Positions 1 through 6,541 of a stretch of DNA of 7,464 nucleotides are shown here, in pieces. How positions within the stretch are numbered: the first letter of the stretch is position 1; each line of letters starts with the position of its first letter. A program made the translations under genes and the position numbers. This DNA comes from an uncultured Gallionellaceae bacterium (GTDB lineage Bacteria > Pseudomonadota > Gammaproteobacteria > Burkholderiales > Sulfuricellaceae), in NCBI GenBank assembly GCA_937873435.1, contig CALMWM010000274.1, positions 1 to 7,464 of the forward strand, given 5' to 3'. The notes beneath the pieces are model-generated. The model saw only the letters and a program-made list of their open reading frames with translations, did not search any database and was not told the origin of the DNA.

Positions 1-1
1 G

Positions 2-388
2 CCTAAGGTAACCGGCGATGAAATTCGATTGCTTCAGGTGTTGATCAACCTGATTTCCAATGCCATCAAATTCACCCCGCATGGTCACATCGCCCTAAAT
101 GCATCGCGACAGGGTCAATTAGTCCATTTCAGCATCCAGGATAGTGGGGTCGGCATCGCCCAAGAGAACCTGGATAAAGTGTTCGACAAATTCAGGCAGA
201 TCAGCGACACCCTCACCGACAAGCCGCAAGGCACTGGGCTGGGATTGTCGATCTCCCGGCAAATCGTCAACAACCACGGCGGCGACATCTGGGTCGAGTC
301 CGCTGTCGGTAAGGGCAGCGTTTTTCACTTTAGCATTCCCATCGAAAATCCGGCTTTGAATACGCCGCCGGAACTGAAATCCCAGTAG
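2..388 (+). CDS. Sensor histidine kinase, C-terminal ATP-binding domain (5' partial)
   Basis: This is the C-terminal 128 residues of a two-component sensor kinase; the reading frame is open from base 2, so the start, the sensor part and the phospho-accepting histidine lie upstream of the window. The visible part is a HATPase_c domain with all its ATP-binding boxes in order. The N box INLISNAIKFT has its key Asn at visible residue 20, the G1 box DSGVGI starts at residue 47, an F-box-like VFDKFRQ follows at about 60-66, and the G2 box GTGLGL is at 77-82. The spacing is normal and the domain looks active. The protein ends about 46 residues after the G2 box with a short polar tail, so it carries no C-terminal receiver domain. 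The family autophosphorylates and passes phosphate to a response regulator. The signal sensed cannot be told from this fragment. A TTG at base 29 lies inside the N box and is not a real start. Confidence 0.93.
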   Translation, partial: PKVTGDEIRLLQVLINLISNAIKFTPHGHIALNASRQGQLVHFSIQDSGVGIAQENLDKVFDKFRQISDTLTDKPQGTGLGLSISRQIVNNHGGDIWVESAVGKGSVFHFSIPIENPALNTPPELKSQ

Positions 389-400
389 CACGATCAACTA

Positions 401-427
401 TTCAAGCGCTGCCCGGCTCGCTATAAT
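401..427 (+). promoter_or_regulatory. Candidate sigma70-type promoter for the AAA+/VWA/DsrS-like unit
   Basis: A perfect -10 hexamer TATAAT lies at 422-427, in the only gap between the kinase gene and the AAA+ gene. The best -35 match is TTCAAG at 401-406, with 3 of 6 consensus bases and a short 15-bp spacer, so the -35 is weak. Transcription would begin near 434, giving a leader of roughly 20 bases before the ATG at 456. No terminator-like hairpin was seen after the kinase stop, so read-through from the kinase gene is also possible. Confidence 0.45.
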
Positions 428-455
428 CGACTCCATACTTTAACCCGGAGTTTCC

Positions 456-1502
456 ATGCGTCCAGCCCATCTGATCACCATCCTGGAGCGCGAATTTACC
501 AGCGTGCGCGAAGGCCACCATACCCCGGTGATGCTGTGGGGCGCCCCCGGCGTCGGCAAGTCGCAAATGGTCGCGCAAGTCGGTGCCCGTCATGGCGTAC
601 CGGTGGTGGATATCCGTCTGTCGCAGATGGAGCCTTCGGATTTGCGCGGCATTCCTTACCGGGTCGACGAGCGCGTCGAATGGGCTCCCCCTTCGATGCT
701 GCCTGATGCGCAGCGCGATGCGCCGCAAGGCATCCTGTTTCTCGACGAAATCAATGCCGCGCCGCCCAGCGTCTCCGCCGCCGCGTACCAACTGATCCTC
801 GACCGCCGCCTGGGCGACTACCGCGTACCCGAGGGCTGGGCGATTTTCGCCGCCGGCAACCGCCAGGGCGACCGCGGCGTGACCTATACCATGCCGGCGC
901 CGCTGGCCAACCGCTTTTCCCATTTCGAGGTGGAAACCAACCTCGATGACTGGGTGTCGTGGGCCTACCAGTCGCGCATCGACGAACGCCTAATCGCTTT
1001 CCTGCGCTTTCGTCCCGAATTGTTGTTCGATTTCGATCCGGCGCATAATCCGATTGCCTTTCCAAGCCCGCGTTCGTGGGAATTCGCGCACCGCGCGCTG
1101 CAAAAATTCGGCGACGAGACTTCGCTGCTGCTCGACACCTTGAAAGCCTGCGTCGGCCCGGCTGCCGGCATCGAATTGCACGCCTTTATCGCCAACCTGG
1201 AACGCCTCCCCGATCTGGATGCGATTGTCCGTGGCGATGAAGTCGCCGCACCGGCGGAAATCGACTTGCAGTATGCGGTGGCCTCCGCGTTAGTGGGGCG
1301 GGCTGTGCGCGCCAAGGGCAGCCCGGATGCGAAGGCGGTCTACGGCCATATCCTCGATTACGCCGCCAAACTGCCGTTGCGCGAGATGGGCATCATGCTG
1401 GTGTCCGACATGCACCGCGCCATCGGCCAGGAGTTGTTCGGCGTGCCGCAGTTCACCAAATGGGCGAATGCGGTGGCGGATTTGATGCTGTATGAGATGT
1501 GA
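456..1502 (+). CDS. MoxR-type AAA+ ATPase
   Basis: This 348-residue cytoplasmic ATPase probably forms an oligomeric ring that remodels a partner protein. Walker A is GAPGVGKS (29-36) and Walker B is ILFLDE (93-98). A sensor 1 Asn lies in FAAGNR (N135), and an arginine-finger-like Arg in PLANRF (R153). A later SPRSWE stretch sits about where sensor 2 is expected. All nucleotide-handling residues appear intact. The layout matches the MoxR/AAA_5 group that includes CbbQ and NorQ, whose members work with a VWA-domain partner, and the next gene supplies such a partner. The ATG at 456 is supported by an in-frame TAA at 441-443 just upstream and a GGAG at 447-450 five bases before the start. The stop TGA overlaps the next start by one base. 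The client is unknown. Sequence alone does not separate this protein from CbbQ/NorQ relatives, but no Rubisco or nitric oxide reductase gene is in the window. Confidence 0.9.
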   Translation: MRPAHLITILEREFTSVREGHHTPVMLWGAPGVGKSQMVAQVGARHGVPVVDIRLSQMEPSDLRGIPYRVDERVEWAPPSMLPDAQRDAPQGILFLDEINAAPPSVSAAAYQLILDRRLGDYRVPEGWAIFAAGNRQGDRGVTYTMPAPLANRFSHFEVETNLDDWVSWAYQSRIDERLIAFLRFRPELLFDFDPAHNPIAFPSPRSWEFAHRALQKFGDETSLLLDTLKACVGPAAGIELHAFIANLERLPDLDAIVRGDEVAAPAEIDLQYAVASALVGRAVRAKGSPDAKAVYGHILDYAAKLPLREMGIMLVSDMHRAIGQELFGVPQFTKWANAVADLMLYEM

Positions 1503-2725
1503 TGACCAGTGAAATCGAAACCAAGCTCGCCGCCGCGCGCACGCGCCTGATCCTCGACAAGCCGTTTCTCGGCGCGCTGGTGCTGCGCCTGCCGATGACC
1601 GCCGCCAATCCGCAGTGGTGCCCGACCACGGCCACCGACGCACGGCGCTTTTATTACAACCCGGATTACATCGATGCGCTGAGCCTGGAGCAGACCCAGT
1701 TCATACTGGCCCATGAGGCATTGCATTGCGCATTGTCGCATTTCGCCCGCCGCAACCACCGCATCAAGCAGCGCTGGGATGTGGCCTGCGATTTCGCGAT
1801 CAATCCGCTGCTGATCAAGGACGGCCTGAAACCGCCGCCGGGCTCGCTGATTCTGGATGTGTTCGACGGACTTTCCGCCGAGGAGATTTACCCCTCGCTG
1901 GACGACAATAGCCGCGATCAACCGCTCGACAAGCATCTTTACGACGGCGACGGGCAAGGCGACAGCGGCCACAACGACGGGTTGCAAAAATCCGGCGGCA
2001 GTGGTGGCGAGGATGTCGAACATAATGAAACCGGGCGAGGCGGCGGAGAGGAGCAGGATAATCCAGACGGCGTGCCGCCGCCGTTGTCCACGCAGGAACG
2101 CGAACAACTCTCGTCGCGCTGGCAGCAATATCTCGCTTCGGCGGCTCAGGCGGCACAGCAGGCGGGCAAACTATCCGGTTCGATGGCGCGCCTGGTCGAT
2201 CACCTGCTGCAACCCAAGCTGCCCTGGCGGATGTTGCTGGCGCGCTATATGACGCTTAGCGCACGCGACGATTACACCTATTTGCGCCCGTCGCGGCGCG
2301 AGGGTTCGATGATCTTCCCCAGCCTGCGTAGCGCTCAGCTCGAAGTCGTGGTGGCGCTGGATGTCAGCGGCTCGGTGTCGGATGCGGATATCGGCGCCTT
2401 TCTGGCGGAAGTCGATGCGCTGAAAAGCCAGCTGCGCGCCCGCGTCACGCTGCTCGCCTGCGACAATGCGCTGAGCGCCGACGGCCCGTGGCGCTTCGAA
2501 CCCTGGGAAGCCTTGGCCGCGCCGCGTCAATTCGCCGGCGGCGGCGGCACCAGCTTCGCTCCGGTGTTCGACTGGGTAAGCAGCCAGGCGGCGCATCCCG
2601 ATTTACTGCTGTATTTCACCGATGGCGAGGGCAATTTTCCGCCAGCAGAACCGGATTATCCGGTGATTTGGCTGGTCAAGGGAAAAGCCTCGGTGCCGTG
2701 GGGACAGCGCATTCAACTGAATTAA
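1502..2725 (+). CDS. Putative HExxH metallopeptidase with C-terminal VWA-like domain (DUF2201/COG3864 type)
   Basis: This 407-residue protein appears to combine two functional modules. The N-terminal part carries HEALH (H71, E72, H75), the HExxH pattern of zinc peptidases. Residues of about 145-195 form an acidic, Gly/Asn/Asp-rich linker. The C-terminal part is a VWA-like domain with a MIDAS: DVSGS (D287, S289, S291), a GGGGTSF segment supplying the Thr, and FTDGEG supplying the late Asp. This matches the family described as predicted metal-dependent peptidase, DUF2201 N-terminal plus VWA-like. Peptidase activity is not proven for the family. The start is chosen as the ATG at 1502, overlapping the upstream TGA as TGATG, which suggests translational coupling because no clear ribosome site precedes it; a GTG at 1499 would add one residue. 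AAA+/MIDAS pairing with an acidic linker recalls CobS/CobT and ChlI/ChlD, so the likely role is as the working or adaptor partner of the upstream ATPase. Confidence 0.85.
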   Translation: MTSEIETKLAAARTRLILDKPFLGALVLRLPMTAANPQWCPTTATDARRFYYNPDYIDALSLEQTQFILAHEALHCALSHFARRNHRIKQRWDVACDFAINPLLIKDGLKPPPGSLILDVFDGLSAEEIYPSLDDNSRDQPLDKHLYDGDGQGDSGHNDGLQKSGGSGGEDVEHNETGRGGGEEQDNPDGVPPPLSTQEREQLSSRWQQYLASAAQAAQQAGKLSGSMARLVDHLLQPKLPWRMLLARYMTLSARDDYTYLRPSRREGSMIFPSLRSAQLEVVVALDVSGSVSDADIGAFLAEVDALKSQLRARVTLLACDNALSADGPWRFEPWEALAAPRQFAGGGGTSFAPVFDWVSSQAAHPDLLLYFTDGEGNFPPAEPDYPVIWLVKGKASVPWGQRIQLN

Positions 2726-2727
2726 CA

Positions 2728-3873
2728 ATGCCCGAACTTTCTTCTGAAGACTCCCTGCGTCTCAATGTCCTGCTCGCCAACGGAGTACAGGCCATCCGCA
2801 TCGACGAAACCAACATGACCCTGCACGGCTTGACCGGGCGCGGCGAGGCAAGCGTCGCACTGCATCCTACTGGACGCAAGGAACAGTATTTGCGCCTGGT
2901 GCGCGAGCTTTTGTCGAGCCACGCGCTCGGCTCGCCCGGCGGCTTCCCAATATATCTGCGCCAGTGGACACGCTCGGGCCAGCCGATGGGCGAGAATCTC
3001 GACAAGCTGTTGTTGCTGGGCGAACCGGAAGCTGTGGTATCCGTGGCTTATTCCCCGAAGATCACCGCGGAACTGGCGCGGCTCGCCTGGTGGGCGATGC
3101 CGGTGGCGGACAATGCGCGGCGCATGTTGGAACGCGAGTGTGTGGCGAAAGATGAGATCGGGAAGGTGCTGGCGGAATTCCTCATTGAGCACTTGCCTTT
3201 CGAAAACCAGGCGCATGTGCAGATGGATACCGTGCGCATCGTTCTGCATCCCGGCCTGATCGACGAAGCCGCCCGCCTGCGCTTGTGGAACAAGGCAAGC
3301 CGCGACAATGCGTTTTACGTGCCGTTTCTCCAGCGTCTGCCGGACAGCCTGCCAGGACAAACTACGGCACGCGCAGATCATGAGGACGTCGCGGCGGGGA
3401 TCGAGCATTTGGCAACGGCAGGCAACATTTATGCCGCTGCCTTGTTGCGGGTGCTGTCAGGCGGCGGTCAGGCGTTTCTGCGCGCCGCCGAGGATGTAAT
3501 AACACGCCCGGCCAACCAGGATGTGGCAATAGCAGCGTTCAATGCGCTTGCCGCCTACTTTTCCACGCTCAGGCCGGAAGAAAGCGGCATCGTCGAAGTC
3601 GAAGCTTTGCTGGCGCATTCGGATACCCTGTTGGCCCGGAACGGCAGCGCACAGGAGATCCTTGCGCTTGCACCCGAACTGCGCGCCGAACTGCGCGCCG
3701 AACTGCGCGCCGAACTGCGCGCAATGCTGATTCTGGCGCAAATGGACGCGGAAATCGCCCGTTCCATCCTCTCGCGCACTACCGCGGAAGGTACCTTGAT
3801 GCGGCGCAAACTGGAGCCGGTAACCGGGCCGATGCGCCAGCAAATTGCCGTGTTACGCGGAGTTGGAAAGTAA
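2728..3873 (+). CDS. dsrS: DsrS-like protein (sulfur oxidation-associated, cytoplasmic)
   Basis: This 381-residue soluble protein has no signal peptide and no membrane segment. I recognise it from memory as like proteins annotated 'sulfur reduction protein DsrS': the N-terminal ELSSEDSLRLNVLLA, the GSPGGFPIYLRQWTR block (68-82), LLLLGEPEAVV (94-104) and the ANQDV segment are typical. Its length fits DsrS of Allochromatium vinosum, a monomeric cytoplasmic protein of about 41 kDa. That protein is encoded last in the dsr operon and is reported to be important but not essential for oxidising stored sulfur, possibly through post-transcriptional control of dsr genes. The C-terminal half is alpha-helical in character and includes four ELRA repeats (317-332). 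The only cysteine in the first 140 residues is C138, and no cofactor motif is visible. The ATG at 2728 is 2 bp after the upstream stop; the frame is open back to 2488, but that part lies inside the VWA gene. No other dsr gene is present, so the role here is unproven. Confidence 0.65.
   Translation: MPELSSEDSLRLNVLLANGVQAIRIDETNMTLHGLTGRGEASVALHPTGRKEQYLRLVRELLSSHALGSPGGFPIYLRQWTRSGQPMGENLDKLLLLGEPEAVVSVAYSPKITAELARLAWWAMPVADNARRMLERECVAKDEIGKVLAEFLIEHLPFENQAHVQMDTVRIVLHPGLIDEAARLRLWNKASRDNAFYVPFLQRLPDSLPGQTTARADHEDVAAGIEHLATAGNIYAAALLRVLSGGGQAFLRAAEDVITRPANQDVAIAAFNALAAYFSTLRPEESGIVEVEALLAHSDTLLARNGSAQEILALAPELRAELRAELRAELRAMLILAQMDAEIARSILSRTTAEGTLMRRKLEPVTGPMRQQIAVLRGVGK
3676..3723 (+). repeat. 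Four tandem 12-bp repeats (ELRA x4) inside the dsrS-like gene
   Basis: The unit gaactgcgcgcc occurs head to tail at 3676-3687, 3688-3699 and 3700-3711, and a fourth copy at 3712-3723 differs only in its last base (gcgca). Each unit encodes Glu-Leu-Arg-Ala, so copy-number change keeps the frame and lengthens or shortens what is probably a charged helix. Codon use is identical in all copies, which points to recent duplication or slippage rather than old protein repeats. Confidence 0.95.
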
Positions 3874-3901
3874 AAAAGCGTGAGGACTGGCAGGGTACTG
3901 C

Positions 3902-5632
3902 TTAGGCAAAATTGCTCGAATCGAACCCCACCAGTTCCAGGTTATTGATATTCTTGAGCGTGCCGACCAGGGTAATTTCATTGCTGGTGATGGCAGTAGG
4001 ATCGGTCTGGTTGGTGAGAAACCAGACGCTGGCATCGCCAACGATGTCGGCGGTGATCAGGACGGCCTTACGGGCCGCCGTGGGCGCGGCAAATGCCTTT
4101 CCCGCCCCGAAAATTCCGGCCAGGACGGTGGCGTCGAGACTGTGCCCCTGAATGACCAGTACGTCGCCATTATTCCAGGCTTTCGCTGCGCTGCTGGTTG
4201 CGCTCTGGGTGGCAATGTTCGCTATTCCCGTTTTGTTCAGGAAGGCAGAGAATTTCAAAACATCCCCCCCTTTTCCGATGGTAAAGCCGCTTAACGTATC
4301 CACGCCATTTCCATCGGCGGTGCTGGAAAACACGAGGGTATCCGTGCTCGAACCGCAGACGATGGTGTCATTCCCCTTACCGCCCTCGATGGTGGTGGGG
4401 TAGCCGGCGGCAATAAGATTGTTCGCTTGGTCATCGCCCTTGATGCTGACGCTGACTGTGGTTTTGGTGGTGGTTGTAGTGGTAGCGACCGGCTTTAGTT
4501 CACTCAGATCGACATTAACCACATTACCGAGATCTCCGCTAAGAAGCGATAGGGCGGTGGTTCCCAAGGTGACTTTGTCCGTTGTCAGATCGACGCTCAA
4601 GGAACTCGAAATTGCGCCGGTGGCGCTCAGGGTGCCCGCCGTTTCCTTGAGCGGTAAATCGATGTAGCTTATTTTCAGACTATTCTGGGTAGCACCGCTG
4701 ACCAGGATGGCAGCACCGCCGGTGAAATCGGCGTTTCCCAGCGTGACCGTCAGATTGCTTATATCGTTGGCGCTGCCATGGTCTTTGGCGGTGCCGGTCA
4801 ACGCCAGGGTGGCAGTGGTATCGCCGGTTTTGGTCAGGCTGGCGGTGAGGCCGCTCGGGGTATTGCTGACCTTGCCGAGATTCGCTCCAATACTGCCTTT
4901 GAAGGTATCCCCGCTGAGCGTCAGGGTGATAGTGTTGTCGATGCTGCCGTTGTTGCTGTCGGCTTCGTTGAAAACGCTGCTGGAGTAGGCAATGGCGGCA
5001 CTGAAAGCGGCGGTACCCGACGCTTGCGCAGCCTTCAGCGCCAGTTGCTCGAGATCAGTCGGCGCCGCTGCCAGTTCAATGGCGGTCGGCGCGCGGTCGG
5101 CCATAACGGAATACATCAGCGTGGTTTTCACCTTCGCTGCGGTTTTGGTTTGGTTTTCCGGCGCTTGCGCAAAACTGTTCAGGACATCGCCTTTGCTCAA
5201 TCCAGCGACGAGTTGTTGGGTCCAATACTGTTTTCCGCCGGCGTCGGCAGAACGGTTGAGGACGTTGCTGTAGAGGATGTCGATGAACTGGCTGGAATTC
5301 AGGTTGGGGCCATACAGCGCGGCGAATTCGGAGGTTTGCGTGAAGATCTGGGCGATTTGCGCCACCGAACCGCCATTCACCAGCACCCCCTGCCAGAACT
5401 GCAAGCCGCTGGTGTCGGGGATGCGCTGGAAGGCGGCAAGATAAAGGCGTGCGACCGATTCGGCTGCAGGATTATATTCCGGGCAGGTGAGAAATGTGTA
5501 GGCGACTTGGGCTCGAGTAAAAAACCCCGAATCGAGCCGCTGCGAATAATAATCCAGACCCGCAGAATCGGGCTGGCGCGCCAGAAAGGTTTGGTACAGC
5601 CCTATGGTGTAGTCGCGATTGGTCTTGCTCAT
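3902..5632 (-). CDS. DUF4214-repeat extracellular protein with RTX-type motif, probable type I secretion substrate
   Basis: This 576-residue acidic, Ser/Thr/Gly-rich protein has no N-terminal signal peptide. Residues of about 10-165 hold three related helical repeats of DUF4214 type, seen as YQTFLARQPDSAGLDYYSQRL (13-33), YLAAFQRIPDTSGLQFW (64-80) and YSNVLNRSADAGGKQYW (121-137). Residues of about 230-395 are beta-rich, with alternating hydrophobic and Thr/Ser residues, and end in a run of six Thr (384-389). One RTX-like calcium-binding motif, GGKGNDTI, lies at 417-424. The C-terminal 100 residues are hydrophobic/polar and end in a short Phe/Ser/Asn tail, as in many type I secretion substrates. 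No ABC exporter or TolC-like gene is in the window. The ATG at 5632 has GAAGG at 5641-5645 on its strand, 8 bases upstream. The gene appears to stand alone. Surface layer, adhesion or biofilm roles are possible; none can be assigned. Cysteines C50 and C426 are unusual for an RTX-type protein. Confidence 0.8.
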   Translation of the reverse strand: MSKTNRDYTIGLYQTFLARQPDSAGLDYYSQRLDSGFFTRAQVAYTFLTCPEYNPAAESVARLYLAAFQRIPDTSGLQFWQGVLVNGGSVAQIAQIFTQTSEFAALYGPNLNSSQFIDILYSNVLNRSADAGGKQYWTQQLVAGLSKGDVLNSFAQAPENQTKTAAKVKTTLMYSVMADRAPTAIELAAAPTDLEQLALKAAQASGTAAFSAAIAYSSSVFNEADSNNGSIDNTITLTLSGDTFKGSIGANLGKVSNTPSGLTASLTKTGDTTATLALTGTAKDHGSANDISNLTVTLGNADFTGGAAILVSGATQNSLKISYIDLPLKETAGTLSATGAISSSLSVDLTTDKVTLGTTALSLLSGDLGNVVNVDLSELKPVATTTTTTKTTVSVSIKGDDQANNLIAAGYPTTIEGGKGNDTIVCGSSTDTLVFSSTADGNGVDTLSGFTIGKGGDVLKFSAFLNKTGIANIATQSATSSAAKAWNNGDVLVIQGHSLDATVLAGIFGAGKAFAAPTAARKAVLITADIVGDASVWFLTNQTDPTAITSNEITLVGTLKNINNLELVGFDSSNFA

Positions 5633-5789
5633 GTGTCATGCCTTCGCAGTGAGGTTCCGGGAATGACTGGCCGTGGACGGTCACCGTTGTTGCGGAGCGG
5701 AAAATTATGGGGCAAGCGCTGACAAAAGAGAAGCGGTATTGCGACCGAAGCAAACCCAAACTGGGCACTTGGCGGGAAAGCAGGAACAC

Positions 5790-5811
5790 CACGGGGTATG
5801 AAGGCCCCGTG
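5790..5811 (-). terminator. Hairpin after the cytochrome genes, possible terminator
   Basis: A perfect 7-bp GC-rich stem (CACGGGG at 5790-5796, CCCCGTG at 5805-5811) with an 8-base loop begins 11 bases past the stop codon of the second cytochrome gene. On the minus strand it is followed by GGTGTTCCTGC, not by a proper T-run, so it is not a classic intrinsic terminator. It may stabilise the 3' end of the message or slow the polymerase. The remainder of the 190-bp gap (5633-5822) holds the upstream region of the DUF4214 gene, where no convincing -10/-35 pair was found. Confidence 0.45.
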
Positions 5812-5822
5812 ATGCGATCTAT

Positions 5823-6527
5823 CTATTTTTCTGCGGCGCGTTCCGGCATCAGCAGGCGCGACATGTAGTCGGCCACGGCTTCCGCCTCGGCGCCGGTGTA
5901 ATCCTTGACCACCTTGACCATTTTAGGATTGGCGTTACGACGCCTGCCATCACGGATGTCGCGGATTTCGCGCGCTAGGTATTTGAAGTGCTGGCCGGCC
6001 AATACCGGATAGAATTTGCCAGCATTGCCCTCGCCGTTGTCGCCGTGGCAAGTCAGGCAGTCTTTCGAGTACAGATCTTTGCCGAGCGCCAGCGCGTTAC
6101 CCGGCCCCTTGCCGTTATCGCGCGGAATCTTCATGTTTTGCAGGTAGACCGCAATGTCGGCAATCTCCTGTGGGGTCACGACGTGTTTTCCGGCGAACGG
6201 AAACATTTTCGGGTTGTCGCGGCGCCCTTCGCGGGTGTCGGCCATCTGTTTGATCAGCACGCTGGCGTGTTGGCCGGCCAGCTGCGGATAAGTACCGTCG
6301 GGAATGCCCGCACCGGTCGGCTTGTGGCAACCCTGGCAGCCCTGGTAGGCTTCCTTGCCGCGTTCGGCATTGCCCTTGAGCTTGAGAATTTCCTTTTTCT
6401 CGCCTTTGTCGGCATTCCATACGTAATTCGGCGATTCGATGCCTTCCGCTTTCGGCTGTTGCGGTGGCGCGGCCAATACGGACAGCGGCATCAGGAGAAC
6501 GATCAGGGAGAGTACGTGCTTTTTCAT
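5823..6527 (-). CDS. Diheme c4-type cytochrome c with extended N-terminus
   Basis: This 234-residue periplasmic electron carrier has a Sec signal peptide at residues 1-20 (Lys-Lys start, hydrophobic core, LAA cleavage region). It shows two c-type heme sites, CQGCH (64-68) and CLTCH (157-161). The likely distal Met ligands are M108 and M203, both in the same NPKM context, so each half is a complete cytochrome domain and the two halves look like an old duplication. PQLAGQH (81-87) and PVLAGQH (174-180) are matching c4-type motifs. Before the first heme there is a stretch of about 35 charged residues (21-55), longer than in ordinary cytochrome c4. It follows the other cytochrome gene by 14 bp, with AAGGA (6536-6540) 8 bases before the ATG, so the two form an operon. 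The redox partner is unknown; c4 cytochromes usually feed terminal oxidases or take electrons from periplasmic donors. Confidence 0.9.
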   Translation of the reverse strand: MKKHVLSLIVLLMPLSVLAAPPQQPKAEGIESPNYVWNADKGEKKEILKLKGNAERGKEAYQGCQGCHKPTGAGIPDGTYPQLAGQHASVLIKQMADTREGRRDNPKMFPFAGKHVVTPQEIADIAVYLQNMKIPRDNGKGPGNALALGKDLYSKDCLTCHGDNGEGNAGKFYPVLAGQHFKYLAREIRDIRDGRRRNANPKMVKVVKDYTGAEAEAVADYMSRLLMPERAAEK

Positions 6528-6541
6528 TTGGGATGTCCTTG

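Noticed and set aside
456..1502. Naming the ATPase cbbQ or norQ
   Set aside because: The motifs fit that group, but the partner is a DUF2201-type protein rather than CbbO/NorD, and no Rubisco or nitric oxide reductase gene is present.
402..2128. Long minus-strand open frames (402-923, 1358-2128) opposite the AAA+ and VWA genes
   Set aside because: They lie opposite well-supported genes in GC-rich DNA where stop codons are rare, and the translations are Arg/Ala-rich with no recognisable motif or ribosome site.
2488..2727. Upstream extension of the dsrS-like frame into the VWA gene
   Set aside because: The added 80 residues are Arg/Gly-rich, read inside the MIDAS domain in another frame, and are not part of the DsrS-like sequence. 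The ATG at 2728 follows the upstream stop by 2 bp.
4470..4492. GT-rich plus-strand repeat (ggtggttgtagtggt)
   Set aside because: It is simply the complement of the threonine codons for residues 384-392 of the DUF4214 protein, not an independent repeat element.
4778..5722. A 314-residue plus-strand open frame opposite the DUF4214 gene
   Set aside because: The minus-strand protein has clear repeats, an RTX motif and a ribosome site. The plus-strand product is low-complexity Gly/Arg/Val-rich and looks like a shadow.
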